From Corynebacterium meridianum (GTDB lineage Bacteria > Actinomycetota > Actinomycetes > Mycobacteriales > Mycobacteriaceae), in NCBI RefSeq assembly GCF_016342265.1, contig NZ_JAEIOS010000009.1, positions 186,001-250,000 of the forward strand: a stretch of DNA of 64,000 nt. Reading direction: 5' to 3'. The notes beneath the pieces are model-generated. The model saw only the letters and a list, made by a program, of their open reading frames with translations, was not told the origin of the DNA and ran no database searches. Both the position numbers and the translations under genes were made by a program. Of this stretch, positions 9,689 through 20,401 are shown piece by piece. How positions within the stretch are numbered: the first letter of the stretch is position 1; each line of letters opens with the position of its first letter.

Positions 9689-9919
9689 GCCCGCACCAGG
9701 CCCGGACAGATTCCCCGGAACCGCCCCCTTGAGGGGCCGCACTGTGGCATCATGAGGTGATCTGCACGACAATGTGCGGTCGGTGTCATCCCCGTTCACA
9801 GATGAACGCACCGTGCGTGTTCGGCAGCGATGCCGGATCACGGTGCGGTACCACCGTGACGGGGACGGTACTCCACTCGGATCGTCCGGCACGTACCTGC
9901 CGGTGGAGGGATTTCAATC

Positions 9920-11047
<1,128 letters not shown>

Positions 11048-11075
11048 CACCCCGGCCCCACGTACCGGGGAACGA

Positions 11076-11124
11076 CGAAACGGGGTGGCCGGGTGCTCGA
11101 TCGCTCCCGGTCACCCCGTTTTCG
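11076..11124. terminator. Bidirectional terminator between the ABC ATPase gene and thrB
   Basis: A near-perfect stem (CGAAACGGGGTGGCCGGG against CCCGGTCACCCCGTTTTCG) with a 12-base loop lies between two convergent genes. It carries A-rich and T-rich flanks, so it can end transcription from both sides. Confidence 0.85.
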
Positions 11125-11128
11125 CCGT

Positions 11129-12061
11129 CTAGTCGACAGTGACCTCAACCGGCCCGGCGACCTCGAGTTCGTGGACGGCCAGGCCGTCGGCCCGTGCCTG
11201 ATCGAGAATCTGCGGATCGACCGGTTCGGTCGACAGCACCATGACTGTGGGGCCCGCACCGGAAAGGTACGCGGGCCAGCCACGGTTGCGCAACCGGTTC
11301 ACCCACTCGGCGGTCACGGGGAGGACGTCCGCCCGATACGGCTGGTGCAGACGGTCCCGGGTGCCCTCCCAGAGCAGCTCGGGATGGTGCTGGATCGCGA
11401 CGGTCATCACGGCGCACCGGGAGACGTTGAATCGTGCGTCCATGTGGGTCACGTCGCTGGGGAGCACCCGGCGGACGGCCTGCGTCGAGGCGCGGAAGTC
11501 CGGGACCAGGGCGGTCGCCCGGATCCGAGCGTCCGCGGGGATCTGGACCGCGCGGTACTGCGGTTTCGTCGTACCGTCCACGGGAACCTCGGTCCAGCCG
11601 ACGATGGCACTGCCGAGAACACTGGCCGCGGCGTTGTCGGGGTGCCCCTCGAAATCGCTGGCGAGCTGCACGACGGCGGCGTCGTCGAGCACGAAGCCGG
11701 CCAAACCGTTGGCCGCGGCAACACCGGCGACGGCGGCGGAGGCGGAGGAACCGAGTCCACGGGACTGCGGAATGGAGTTCCGGCAGGTGACCTTCAGTCC
11801 GGGTGCGGTGACGCCGGCGGCATTCAGTCCCGCCCGCACGGCACGGACCACCAGGTGCCGCTCGTCGAGGGGGACCTCCCCCGCGCCCTGGCCCTCGACG
11901 GTGACCTCGAGCCCGCATTCGGTGACCTCCACGTCGACGTGATCGTAGAGGCTGACCGCGAGCCCCAGGGTGTCGAAACCCGGGCCCAGGTTCGCTGAAG
12001 AAGCCGGCACGGTGACGTGCGCGGTTCTGCCGACGGGAAGTGCGGTGCTCACCGGGATCAC
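11129..12061 (-). CDS. thrB: Homoserine kinase
   Basis: A 310-residue GHMP-family kinase that phosphorylates homoserine to O-phosphohomoserine, the substrate of threonine synthase. It shows the N-terminal [18 protein letters not shown] motif, the ATP-binding loop [12 protein letters not shown] and the C-terminal [11 protein letters not shown] motif, which is three of three family signatures. The start is a GTG at 12061 overlapping the thrC stop (GTGA), so translation is coupled. It is the last gene of hom-thrC-thrB and ends at the bidirectional terminator. Confidence 0.96.
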   Translation of the reverse strand: MIPVSTALPVGRTAHVTVPASSANLGPGFDTLGLAVSLYDHVDVEVTECGLEVTVEGQGAGEVPLDERHLVVRAVRAGLNAAGVTAPGLKVTCRNSIPQSRGLGSSASAAVAGVAAANGLAGFVLDDAAVVQLASDFEGHPDNAAASVLGSAIVGWTEVPVDGTTKPQYRAVQIPADARIRATALVPDFRASTQAVRRVLPSDVTHMDARFNVSRCAVMTVAIQHHPELLWEGTRDRLHQPYRADVLPVTAEWVNRLRNRGWPAYLSGAGPTVMVLSTEPVDPQILDQARADGLAVHELEVAGPVEVTVD

Positions 12062-13140
12062 GCCTTCAGACCGAGCGCCTCGACCACGGCGGCGGGGTCA
12101 ACGTCGATCGGGGTCGGTTCCGGCATCTGCAGCAGTGCCGTCGTCGGGTCCTTGAGACCGTTGCCGGTGACGGTGCAGACGACGGTCTGGCCCGGCTCGA
12201 GCCAGCCTTCCTCGTGCGCCGCGAGAACACCGGCGACGGAGGAGGCGGACGCGGGTTCGACGAACACGCCCTCCTTTCCGGCGATGAGTCGGTAGGCCTC
12301 GAGGATCTTCTCGTCGGTGGCGGCCCGGAACACGCCCTCGGACTCGTCGCGGGCGGCGACGGCCGAGTGCCAGGACGCGGGGTTGCCGATCCGGATGGCG
12401 GTCGCGATGGTCTCCGGGTTGGTGACGGGTTCACCGTTGACGAGCGGCGCCGCGCCGGCGGCCTGGACTCCGAGCATCCGGGGGCTGCGGGTGGTCACGC
12501 CGTCGTTGAAGTACTCGGTGTAGCCCTTCCAGTAGGCGGTGATGTTGCCGGCGTTTCCGACGGGCAGCGCGTGGATGTGTGGTGCGTCTCCGAGGACGTC
12601 GGCGATCTCGAAGGCGGCGGTCTTCTGCCCCTCGATACGCATGGGGTTCACGGAGTTCACCAGGGCGATCTCCGGGTACTCGGTGGTGGTCTTCTGGACG
12701 AGCTCGAGGCAGTCGTCGAAGTTGCCGCGCACCTGGATGATCTCCGCGCCGTGCATGACAGCCTGGGCGAGCTTGCCCTGGGCGATCTTGCCCTCGGGGA
12801 TCAGGACGGAGCACTTGATCCCCGCGCGGGTCGCGTAGGCGGCCGCCGATGCGGAGGTGTTGCCGGTGGAGGCGCACATGAGCACCTTCTTGCCGTTGGC
12901 GACGGCGTCGGTCACCGCGACGGTCATGCCACGGTCCTTGAAGGAGCCGGTCGGGTTGAGCCCCTCGACCTTGAGGTAGACGTCGCAGCCGGTGATCTCG
13001 GAGATGTGGTGGGCCTTCAGCAGCGGGGTGCCCCCCTCCTGGAGGGTGACGGCCTTCCATCCCGGGGCCACCGGCATGCGGTCGCGGTACGCCTCGATCA
13101 GTCCGGGCCAGCCGCGGTGGACGGGTTTGTGGGAGCTCAT
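12058..13140 (-). CDS. thrC: Threonine synthase
   Basis: A 360-residue PLP enzyme that converts O-phosphohomoserine to threonine. The PLP lysine is K68 in [11 protein letters not shown]; the [15 protein letters not shown] phosphate-binding loop and the [15 protein letters not shown] glycine loop are present. It is of the short, single-domain type used by Mycobacterium, not the longer yeast/E. coli type. I place the start at the ATG at 13140, where a GGAAGGTGA ribosome site is well spaced and the gap to hom is 4 bases. A further ATG at 13170 would overlap the end of hom by 26 bases. Confidence 0.95.
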   Translation of the reverse strand: MSSHKPVHRGWPGLIEAYRDRMPVAPGWKAVTLQEGGTPLLKAHHISEITGCDVYLKVEGLNPTGSFKDRGMTVAVTDAVANGKKVLMCASTGNTSASAAAYATRAGIKCSVLIPEGKIAQGKLAQAVMHGAEIIQVRGNFDDCLELVQKTTTEYPEIALVNSVNPMRIEGQKTAAFEIADVLGDAPHIHALPVGNAGNITAYWKGYTEYFNDGVTTRSPRMLGVQAAGAAPLVNGEPVTNPETIATAIRIGNPASWHSAVAARDESEGVFRAATDEKILEAYRLIAGKEGVFVEPASASSVAGVLAAHEEGWLEPGQTVVCTVTGNGLKDPTTALLQMPEPTPIDVDPAAVVEALGLKA

Positions 13141-13144
13141 TGGA

Positions 13145-14482
13145 TCATTCACCTTCCAGTCTAAGGACACTGTTGACGGTTTTAACTGCGTCGAGCTTCT
13201 TGAGCGTCTCGACTGTTTCGGACAGATCCGCTTCGCGTGCGGAGTGGGTCATGACGACGAGTCGCGCGGCGTCACCGCTCTCCTCCTGACGGACCGTGCG
13301 GAGCGATATCCCCGCATCGGAGAACACACGGGACACATCGGCGAGGACGCCGACGCGATCCTCCACCTCCATGTCGACGTGGTACCGGGTGGTAACCTCA
13401 CCGAACTGCGCGACGGGAAGGTTCGCGTAGGTGGACTCTCCCGGTGCCCGACCGCCGTGGACCTTGTTACGGGCGGCGCCGACCAGATCACCGAGCACGG
13501 CTGATGCGGTCGGGGATCCACCTGCACCGTTGCCGTAGAACATGAGCCGACCCGCTGCCTCCGCTTCGACGAACACGGCATTGAAGCTCTTGGTCACACT
13601 GGCCAGCGGGTGATCCCGCGGGACGAGCGTCGGATGGACCCTGGCCGAGACCTTCGTGACACCGTCGTCGCCGGTGATGCGCTCGCAGATCGCCAGCAGC
13701 TTGATCGTGTACCCGGCGGAACGGGCGGCCTCGATGTCACGGGCGGTGATGGAGGAGATGCCCTCACAGTGGACATCTTCGTAGGTCACACGCGTGTGGA
13801 ACGCCAGCGAAGCGAGGATCGCAGCCTTGGATGCCGCATCATGGCCCTCGACATCGGCGGTCGGATCAGCTTCCGCATAGCCGAGCCGGGTGGCCTCGGC
13901 GAGCATGTCGTCGTAGGACGCACCCGTCGCATCCATCGCGTCGAGGATGAAGTTCGTGGTCCCGTTGACGATGCCCGCAACCGATTCGACGCGATCACCG
14001 GCGAGCGAACGCCGCAGCGGCCCGACGACGGGGATCGCGGCTGCCACCGCAGCCTCGAAGTAGAGGTCCACTTTCGCTGCGTCTGCCGCCTCCGCGAGTT
14101 CGGCGGAGTGGGCGGCCACAAGGGCTTTGTTCGCTGTGACGACCGACTTCCCCGCTCTGAGTGCGGCGAGCACGAGTTCACGGGGGTAGTCGATTCCGCC
14201 GATGACCTCGACGACGATGTCGACATCATCACGCCGGATCAGCCCCATGGCGTCCGTGGTGAGCAGATCCTCGTCAACGGAACCGCGGTGCTTGGCGACA
14301 TCGCCGACCGCTACGCCCTTGATCTCGAGTGGGCCACCGACCCTGTGGGTGAACTCATCCGAGTTCTCCCGGAGAAGGCGGAATACCTCACTGCCGACGG
14401 TTCCGTGGCCGAGGAGAGCCACGCCCACCGGGCTGCCCTCCCCCTTGCCTGGGTTGTAGGTTGGCTGGTCATTGACGGTCAT
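13145..14482 (-). CDS. hom: Homoserine dehydrogenase with C-terminal ACT domain
   Basis: A 445-residue enzyme that reduces aspartate semialdehyde to homoserine, the branch point to threonine and methionine. The NAD(P)-binding loop GHGTVGSEV is near residue 24, [11 protein letters not shown] and NKALVA follow, and the catalytic region [12 protein letters not shown] and [16 protein letters not shown] is intact. The last ~80 residues form an ACT domain ([25 protein letters not shown]) that senses threonine in this family. The length equals that of the C. glutamicum enzyme. The ATG at 14482 has a GGAG upstream; the frame is open further but reads as unlikely Arg/Gly-rich sequence. Confidence 0.96.
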   Translation of the reverse strand: MTVNDQPTYNPGKGEGSPVGVALLGHGTVGSEVFRLLRENSDEFTHRVGGPLEIKGVAVGDVAKHRGSVDEDLLTTDAMGLIRRDDVDIVVEVIGGIDYPRELVLAALRAGKSVVTANKALVAAHSAELAEAADAAKVDLYFEAAVAAAIPVVGPLRRSLAGDRVESVAGIVNGTTNFILDAMDATGASYDDMLAEATRLGYAEADPTADVEGHDAASKAAILASLAFHTRVTYEDVHCEGISSITARDIEAARSAGYTIKLLAICERITGDDGVTKVSARVHPTLVPRDHPLASVTKSFNAVFVEAEAAGRLMFYGNGAGGSPTASAVLGDLVGAARNKVHGGRAPGESTYANLPVAQFGEVTTRYHVDMEVEDRVGVLADVSRVFSDAGISLRTVRQEESGDAARLVVMTHSAREADLSETVETLKKLDAVKTVNSVLRLEGE

Positions 14483-15121
14483 GGTGCTCCATGTGGGATC
14501 TCGTGAGTGTGTTCTGCCGTATTCTCCCGGCGCAGCATGTTCGACTTCACCGGGGGACAACGCACCCGAAAACAACTCTCGGGTGTCTGGCCGTACCAAG
14601 CCATCATAGACAGACTGTTCCGGATGCTTCACCGGCGGACCTCCCATCCGTCGATCCCCCTGTTCCCATTGCCCGGAAACGAAATACCTCCGACAAAACA
14701 ACCGGTGAGGCCACCGCCCCGGCCGGACCCACCGGAGAAACGTGAAGTGATTCGACACATTCCGCCGACTTCGACCCACAGACACCGCTCCGACATCTAG
14801 ACCATCGGTTTCCATGGTTAAAGTAGATTGACACCATCTCCGGAAAGATTATCTTTTAACAGAAGGCCCATTCACCTGCGAAAACTCTAAATGGGAAGTA
14901 CCCCATCAGTAACAGTTCGGATAATTTGGTGAGAGCTCCTATTTTCAACGGAACAACACGCTAACATTAACTTCACCCGTCCGAACATTCCCGAGGGTCG
15001 CCCACTCCTGATTCAACAAATCGGGAGAATTACATGGATGCTCCGCCGAATGTTTCCCTCGGGTCCACGCCTGTCCAGACAGGACATGCTGACCACCATC
15101 CCTGAACTGAGGAGTATCTCA
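14483..15121. other. Divergent intergenic region between hom and a small secreted-protein gene
   Basis: About 640 bases, distinctly more AT-rich from roughly 14815 to 15000 than the surrounding genes. It should contain the hom operon promoter (leftward) and the promoter of the secreted protein (rightward). A small hairpin ATGGG-CCCAT lies near 14890. I looked for a Thr/Ile-rich leader peptide before hom that would suggest attenuation and did not find one. No gene is supported. Confidence 0.5.
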
Positions 15122-15436
15122 ATGAATTCCAACCGCCTCCGCCGTGGCATCATCGCCACCGCAACGTCCGTCGCCCTCATCGCCGGCGGCACCTCGGTAG
15201 CAGCCGCCGCCGACAACACCAGCTCCGACACGAGCACCATCGGCGCTCTCCAGAGTGCAGCCACCAACCCGCAGGCCACCGGATCAGCTCTTCAGGGATC
15301 GGCCCTGGGCGCCGGAGTTCTGGGATCCGTCATCCACCTGGCCATCTGGGGTGCCATCGTCGCCGGCATCTACAACTTCGCCGTCTCCCAGCACGTGATC
15401 CAGGGTCAGCCGATCACCATTCCGCTCCCCCGCTAG
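15122..15436 (+). CDS. Small secreted protein with C-terminal membrane segment
   Basis: A 104-residue protein of unknown function. It has a Sec-type signal peptide (MNSNRLRRGIIATATSVALIAGG, predicted cut after VAAAA), a short Ser/Thr/Ala-rich mature region and a C-terminal hydrophobic helix (LGSVIHLAIWGAIVAGIYNFAV). It ends in a polar tail with SQHVIQGQ and a proline-rich finish. The same plan recurs in the next gene and in two further proteins near 40-42 kb. An AAC/GAGGAG ribosome site lies 8 bases before the ATG at 15122; the open frame upstream has no site. Mature length is about 70 residues. It may sit in the plasma membrane or mycolate layer, which is inference. Confidence 0.8.
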   Translation: MNSNRLRRGIIATATSVALIAGGTSVAAAADNTSSDTSTIGALQSAATNPQATGSALQGSALGAGVLGSVIHLAIWGAIVAGIYNFAVSQHVIQGQPITIPLPR

Positions 15437-15760
15437 AAGTTGAGCGCCGTAGTGCGCTCTCCGCAGCCGGATGGTGGACGTTTCAGCTCCACCATCCGGT
15501 TTTCTGTGGATCAGACCCGGCGTGGGACCGCATACGACACATTTTCTCGACCGCACTGACCTGCACGTTCAACGAATTCCGAAGATTATCTCTGTTTTTC
15601 CCCCCGTTTACGTAATGCTCAGCCGTACGTACCGATAGTGTCTCTGTACGCAGCGCAACCGATTCTCTCGGTCGCACCGTAGGCAATCAGCTTTCTCAAT
15701 CTTTCGCGTTCAGCCCGACCGACAGGTCGATCTACCGCCCCCATACAGGAGACACTCTTC
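15437..15760 (+). other. Spacer with terminator and promoter between two secreted-protein genes
   Basis: About 320 bases. The first 70 hold a strong hairpin terminator. The part from about 15570 to 15630 is AT-rich with a T-run and is the likely promoter region of the following gene. No further coding sequence is seen. Confidence 0.5.
15467..15504 (+). terminator. Rho-independent terminator
   Basis: A perfect 12-bp stem CCGGATGGTGGA / TCCACCATCCGG with a 9-base loop, followed directly by TTTTC. It ends transcription of the first small secreted-protein gene. Confidence 0.9.
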
Positions 15761-16207
15761 ATGATGAACCGCCGCTTCACATCCGCCGCAATCGCGGCCG
15801 CAGCTTCCTTCGCCCTGCTCGCCGGGACCGGCTCCGCCGTCGCCAATGAGGGCGACGCCACCGTCCACGCCAACACCAACAGCAGCGGTTCCTCCGTGAA
15901 GGCCGGCGCCGAGGTCGACACCGACAAGGACAAGGGCTCCTCCACCGAGGACGTCACCGCCAAGATCAAGGACACCCTCGGCTCCTCCAAGGCCAACGAC
16001 GACGCCGACAAGAAGGACGGCTCTTCCGTCGACGACGTCACCGCCAAGATCAAGAACCTCCTCGGCTCCTCCGCCGAGAAGGAAGCCGGCTCCAACGCCA
16101 ACGGTGGCTTCAAGCTGGTTCTCGGCCTCGGCGCTCTCGCCCTCGTCTTCAGCTTCGCCTACAACTGGGCCGTTCAGAATCACCTGATCGCCCCCCTGTT
16201 CCGCTAG
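15761..16207 (+). CDS. Small secreted protein with repeated amphipathic segment and C-terminal membrane helix
   Basis: A 148-residue protein of unknown function and a probable paralogue, in plan, of the preceding gene. A signal peptide (MMNRRFTSAAIAAAASFALLAG, cut near AVANEG) precedes a highly charged Lys/Asp/Ser region. That region contains two copies of GSSxxDVTAKIKxxLGSS, each a likely amphipathic helix. The C-terminal hydrophobic helix (FKLVLGLGALALVFSFAYNWAV) ends in QNHLIAPLFR. The motif aromatic-x-x-AV-x-Q/N-H at the end of the helix is shared with the upstream protein. It has its own promoter region and terminator, so it is probably monocistronic. The ATG may be at 15761 or 15764 (MM). 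Confidence 0.82.
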   Translation: MMNRRFTSAAIAAAASFALLAGTGSAVANEGDATVHANTNSSGSSVKAGAEVDTDKDKGSSTEDVTAKIKDTLGSSKANDDADKKDGSSVDDVTAKIKNLLGSSAEKEAGSNANGGFKLVLGLGALALVFSFAYNWAVQNHLIAPLFR

Positions 16208-16241
16208 GAACCGACCGCCGTCCCGTTTCGGGGCCGGCAAC

Positions 16242-16287
16242 ACCGCCCCACGGCCCGTTTACGTGCCGTGGGGCGGTTCTTCATTTT
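16242..16287 (+). terminator. Rho-independent terminator
   Basis: A perfect 13-bp stem ACCGCCCCACGGC / GCCGTGGGGCGGT with a 10-base loop, followed by TCTTCATTTT, 34 bases after the stop of the secreted-protein gene. Confidence 0.92.
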
Positions 16288-16461
16288 CCCGGACAGTAGT
16301 GACGGGAAATCCGGACGAAAGGGTTACCGCGTCCAGGTACTCGAACGGGCAGTGTCCGGATCACAGTGTCGGGCCGCAGAGCCCGGTCCGGCCACCCCAT
16401 CCACGGCCGAAGGACCCGGTTCCGACCGCCCGGGACTGCTGGCTTTCCGCAGTGTGAACAC

Positions 16462-16508
16462 CGAAACCCCGGACGGATACTTGGTTCAGGTACACGTCCG
16501 GGGTTTCG
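16462..16508 (-). terminator. Strong inverted repeat, probable terminator of the DUF4190 gene
   Basis: A perfect 14-bp stem CGAAACCCCGGACG / CGTCCGGGGTTTCG with a 19-base loop lies 60 bases beyond the DUF4190 stop. The T-run is poor on both sides, so the assignment to the minus strand rests on position. Confidence 0.65.
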
Positions 16509-16568
16509 TTTCAAATGCACTTCCGGAACAAGCCAATCCGGCGAGTTCCGGGCGGGAGACCTCGTCTC

Positions 16569-17096
16569 CTAGTTGTTGATCTCGGAGCTCTTCTCCTCGT
16601 TGTCGATCTCGGAGCTCTTCTCCTCGTAGATTTCGGTGCCGACCCTGTCGAGGCACTCGTCACGCTCTTCGGCGGTCGGGAGCTGGTTGCACTCGTTGAT
16701 CTTCTGGATGTTCTCCTCACCGACGAAGTCCTCGGCGACTTTGAGCACGAACACGCTGAGAACGACGCTCAGCACGATCGCCACGACGGAGAGGATGACG
16801 GCGGCGATGGACATCCCCTTGCCGTTCTTGGGGAGATTGATCTTACCGGCCTTGACGATGCCGATGATGCCGAGCACGATACCCGCGAGCGCCAGGAGCC
16901 AGTTGAGCAGCGGAACCCAGCAGAGCACGATGGCGAAGATGGAGACCCCCAGCGCCCACGGTGCGATGGCGTTCTTCGCGGGGGCGGGGGAGGCGCCGGG
17001 GTATCCACCGTAGATGGCCCCCTGATAGGCGCCACCGTCCTGAGGGTAGCCGCCACCGGGCGGGATGTTGTTTCCGGGATCATTCGGTGTCGTCAT
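16569..17096 (-). CDS. DUF4190-type membrane protein
   Basis: A 175-residue protein. A Pro/Gly/Tyr-rich cytoplasmic N-terminus (about residues 1-40) precedes two pairs of hydrophobic segments (about 45-78 and 92-118) separated by KAGKINLPKNGKGMS, the layout of DUF4190 proteins common in Actinobacteria. A charged tail with two cysteines (NECNQ and RDECLDR) follows and ends in two copies of EEKSSEI-x-N. The cysteines could form a disulfide if the tail is outside. Function is unknown. The ATG at 17096 is chosen because the upstream frame is Arg/Gly-rich and lacks a ribosome site. Confidence 0.75.
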   Translation of the reverse strand: MTTPNDPGNNIPPGGGYPQDGGAYQGAIYGGYPGASPAPAKNAIAPWALGVSIFAIVLCWVPLLNWLLALAGIVLGIIGIVKAGKINLPKNGKGMSIAAVILSVVAIVLSVVLSVFVLKVAEDFVGEENIQKINECNQLPTAEERDECLDRVGTEIYEEKSSEIDNEEKSSEINN

Positions 17097-17269
17097 GGAG
17101 AAAGCTCTTTTCTGTCTGTTCCGTGGGCTGTTGCGAGTTCCGGCGCGGCATCCGCCGCGCCGGTCACCACCGGGACACGGCGCTAGGTCTAGCCCCGCCC
17201 CACCGATACGGCTGTGGTGCCCGGCCAGTTTACGTAACCCGACCCCCACGGACAACACCCGTCACCGTC

Positions 17270-18748
17270 TCAGAAGGATCCGTCCTCGAGGGAGAGAAAA
17301 TCGTCCAGGGTCTCCCGTCGCAGCATGAGCCGTGACCGTCCCGAACGGACCGTGACCACAGCCGGGCGCGTGAACATGTTGTACCGGGAGCTCATCGCGT
17401 AGCAGTACGCACCAGTTCCGGCGATCGCGAGCAGATCGCCGGCGGCGATGTCATCCGGGTAGGTGACGTCACTCAGCAGGATGTCACCTGATTCGCAGTG
17501 GGAACCGACGACCCTGGTCGAGATTCCCTCACCGTCGACGAAGCGGTTCACCACGCGTCCCTCGTACTCCGCCTGGTAGAGGGCCGGGCGGATGTTGTCG
17601 CTCATTCCACCGTCGACGGACAGGTAGCGGCGCGTGGAGTCCTGGGCGGTGTGGACGTCCTTGACGGTACCGACGGTGTACACCGTGACCGTCGATGGTC
17701 CGGCGATCGCCCGACCGGGCTCCACGAGCAGTTCCGGCGTGGCGAGGCCCAGGGACTCCGCGTGCGCGTGGACCTCCCGGATGAGATTCGCGGCGACACC
17801 CGAAACGTCAAGGGGCTCCTGACCATCCGTGTATGCGATACCGTATCCGCCACCGAGGTCGAGAATTGAGACAGCGGCGGAGGCCGTCTCCCGGTCGAGG
17901 TCACGCTTCAGCTGCCCCATCAGACCGAGCAGGCGTTCGGCGGCGAGGGAGAATCCGTGGGCGTCAAAGACCTGGGAACCGACGTGGCAGTGCAATCCGA
18001 CCAATTTCAGGTTCGCGGCGTCGACGGCCGCGAGGCATGCCGCGTGTGCGGACCCCGAGGCCAGTGAGAAGCCGAATTTCTGATCCTCGTGGCTGGTGGC
18101 GATGAATTCGTGGGTGTGTGCCTCGATGCCGGGTTTGACCCGCACGAGCACCTCCTGGTCCACCCCCTCCTCCACCGCGATGGCGGAGAGCCTGCCGATC
18201 TCCTCGGCGCAGTCGAGGACGACATGCCCGACACCGGCGGTGACGCTCGCGCGGAGAAGTTCGTCCGACTTGTTGTTGCCGTGCACGGTGATGCGGGACG
18301 CCGGGAAGTCCGCCGCGAGAGCGACCTGCAGCTCTCCCAGGGAGGCGACGTCGAGGGAGAGCCCCTCCTCGTCGATCCACCGGGCGATCGTTCGGGTGAG
18401 GAACGCTTTGGAGGCGTAGTGGACGTTGCGTCCCCCACCGAAAGCATCGGCCATGTCGCGGCACCGGGACCGGAAGTCATCCTCGTCCACGACGAATACG
18501 GGTGTCCCGTAGGTTTCGGCGATCTCCGGTAGGGGGACCCCCGCGATGGTCACGACCCCGTCATCCTGACGCCGGGCGTTCCGGGGCCAGACATGTGCCG
18601 GGAGCCCGTTGAAGGCTTCGGCGACATCTGGATTGACGCGCGGGGACGTATCGGTCAGGGCTGCGCGCTTCTCGACGGAGTCGAATGCGCCGTCGGCTAT
18701 TCCGGCGATCGCCCGACGCTCGAGCGACGGTTCCTTTCGGTGGCTCAT
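17270..18748 (-). CDS. lysA: Diaminopimelate decarboxylase
   Basis: A 492-residue PLP enzyme that makes lysine from meso-diaminopimelate. The PLP lysine is K114 in [27 protein letters not shown], the phosphate-binding [21 protein letters not shown] and the catalytic [10 protein letters not shown] motif are all intact. The first ~44 residues are an extension relative to the C. glutamicum enzyme, whose N-terminus aligns at [13 protein letters not shown]. No ATG or GTG lies closer, and the only ATG (18748) directly follows the argS TAG with no gap. Either the extension is real, or initiation uses a rare codon near the CTG of ALTDTSPR. lysA and argS form an operon. Confidence 0.93.
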   Translation of the reverse strand: MSHRKEPSLERRAIAGIADGAFDSVEKRAALTDTSPRVNPDVAEAFNGLPAHVWPRNARRQDDGVVTIAGVPLPEIAETYGTPVFVVDEDDFRSRCRDMADAFGGGRNVHYASKAFLTRTIARWIDEEGLSLDVASLGELQVALAADFPASRITVHGNNKSDELLRASVTAGVGHVVLDCAEEIGRLSAIAVEEGVDQEVLVRVKPGIEAHTHEFIATSHEDQKFGFSLASGSAHAACLAAVDAANLKLVGLHCHVGSQVFDAHGFSLAAERLLGLMGQLKRDLDRETASAAVSILDLGGGYGIAYTDGQEPLDVSGVAANLIREVHAHAESLGLATPELLVEPGRAIAGPSTVTVYTVGTVKDVHTAQDSTRRYLSVDGGMSDNIRPALYQAEYEGRVVNRFVDGEGISTRVVGSHCESGDILLSDVTYPDDIAAGDLLAIAGTGAYCYAMSSRYNMFTRPAVVTVRSGRSRLMLRRETLDDFLSLEDGSF

Positions 18749-20401
18749 CTACATCCGCTCCGGCGCTGTGACGCCGACGAGGCGCAGGGCGTTGGCGAGG
18801 GTCTGGCGGGTTGCCGCCGCGAGTGCGAGTCGTGCGCGGTGGACCGGTTCGGTCTGTTCTCCACCGCGGGGCAGGATCTGGCACGTGTCGTAGAAACGGT
18901 GGAAGGTCCCCGCGAGCTGTTCCGCGTACCGGGCTATCCGGTGCGGTTCCCGGAGTTCCGCCGCGGCGGTCACCACCGCGGGGAATTCGCCGAGGGTGCG
19001 GATGAGGTCGCCTTCCCTGGGCTGGGTGAGCAGCGAGAGGTCCGCGCCAGCATGGTCGACCCCGATCTCGGCGGCTTTCCTGGCGATCGAGCAGAGGCGG
19101 GCGTGTCCGTACTGGACGTAGTAGACGGGGTTGTCACTGGACTGGGAGGACCAGAGATCCATGTCGATGTCGAGGGTGGAGTCGACGGAGGAACGAATCA
19201 GAGCGTAGCGGGCCGCGTCGACGCCGATGGCCTCGACGAGATCGTCGAGGGTGATGACGGTGCCCGCACGCTTGGACATCTTCTTCACTTCACCGTCCTT
19301 GACCAGGCTGACCATCTGACCGATCATCACCTCGACGCTGTCCGGATCGTAACCCAGCGCTGCCGCGGATGCCTTGAGCCGGGCGATGTACCCGTGATGG
19401 TCCGCACCCAGCATGTAGATGCACAGGTCGTGGCCGCGTTCGATCTTGTCCACGACGTAGGCGATGTCGCCCGCGATGTAGGCGGCGTCACCGTCGGACT
19501 TGATGACGACGCGGTCCTTGTCGTCACCGAACGCGGAGGACCTCAGCCACCAGGCGCCATCGGACTCGTAGAGGTTGCCGTTCTCCTTGAGCATGTCGAT
19601 GGCCCGTGCCACCGCCCCGGATTCGAACAGGGAGTTCTCGTGGAAGAACACATCGAAGTCGGTGCCGAACTCGTGGAGGGAACTCTTGATGTGGGCGAAC
19701 ATCATGTCCACCCCGCGGGACCGGAAGGTCTCCTGTACCGTCGCGGGGTCCTGCTCGAGAACATCCGGGACATCCGCTTTCACGGCGTCGGCGATCTCAC
19801 CGATGTAAGCACCGCCGTATCCGTCCTCGGGGGTCGGCTCCCCCTTCGCCGCTGCGACGAGCGACCGGGCGAACCTGTCGATCTGGGTGCCGTGATCGTT
19901 GAAGTAGTACTCACGGGTGACGGTCGCGCCGCAGGCCGTGAGGATTCGACCCAGTGAATCGCCGACCGCGGCCCAGCGGGTTCCACCGAGGTGGATCGGA
20001 CCCGTGGGGTTGGCGGAGACGAATTCGAGATTGATGCGGCGCCCGGCGACGATGTCGCCGTTTCCGTAGGCTTCCCCGGCCTCGAGGATCTCCTCTACGA
20101 TCTTGCCCTGCGCGTCCGCGGCCAGCCGGATGTTGATGAAGCCGGGGCCGGCCACGGTGGCTTCCGCGATGGCGTCGCATTCAGCGAGAGCGGCGACGAG
20201 CCAGGTAGCGAACTCGGGTGGATTGGTCCCCACCTTCTTCGCCGTCTGCATGGCGACGTTCGTGGCGTAATCACCGTGCTCGGGATTGCGGGGTCGTTCG
20301 ACGGTGGCCTGCTCCGGGAGGAGTGAGGAGTCGAGGCCACGGTCGTCCAGCACGCCGATGGCGGTGGTCTTGATGAGGGAGGCGAGGTCTGTTGGAGTCA
20401 C
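18749..20401 (-). CDS. argS: Arginyl-tRNA synthetase
   Basis: A 550-residue class I synthetase that charges tRNA-Arg. The N-terminal Add1-type tRNA-binding domain, the HIGH-type motif as HLGG (137-140, in [13 protein letters not shown]), the class signature KMSKRAG and the C-terminal DALR anticodon domain ([10 protein letters not shown]...[22 protein letters not shown]) are present. Length is normal. It heads the argS-lysA pair, an order known from C. glutamicum. Upstream is the long intergenic region shared with lldP. Confidence 0.96.
   Translation of the reverse strand: MTPTDLASLIKTTAIGVLDDRGLDSSLLPEQATVERPRNPEHGDYATNVAMQTAKKVGTNPPEFATWLVAALAECDAIAEATVAGPGFINIRLAADAQGKIVEEILEAGEAYGNGDIVAGRRINLEFVSANPTGPIHLGGTRWAAVGDSLGRILTACGATVTREYYFNDHGTQIDRFARSLVAAAKGEPTPEDGYGGAYIGEIADAVKADVPDVLEQDPATVQETFRSRGVDMMFAHIKSSLHEFGTDFDVFFHENSLFESGAVARAIDMLKENGNLYESDGAWWLRSSAFGDDKDRVVIKSDGDAAYIAGDIAYVVDKIERGHDLCIYMLGADHHGYIARLKASAAALGYDPDSVEVMIGQMVSLVKDGEVKKMSKRAGTVITLDDLVEAIGVDAARYALIRSSVDSTLDIDMDLWSSQSSDNPVYYVQYGHARLCSIARKAAEIGVDHAGADLSLLTQPREGDLIRTLGEFPAVVTAAAELREPHRIARYAEQLAGTFHRFYDTCQILPRGGEQTEPVHRARLALAAATRQTLANALRLVGVTAPERM

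Larger units (their letters stand above)
16208..16568. other. Convergent spacer with two hairpins
   Basis: About 360 bases between a plus-strand secreted-protein gene and a minus-strand DUF4190 gene. It contains two strong inverted repeats (listed separately) and no supported gene. Confidence 0.6.

Noticed and set aside
14604-14837. A possible leader peptide before hom for threonine attenuation
   Set aside because: The open frame contains no run of Thr or Ile codons and no paired terminator/antiterminator was visible.
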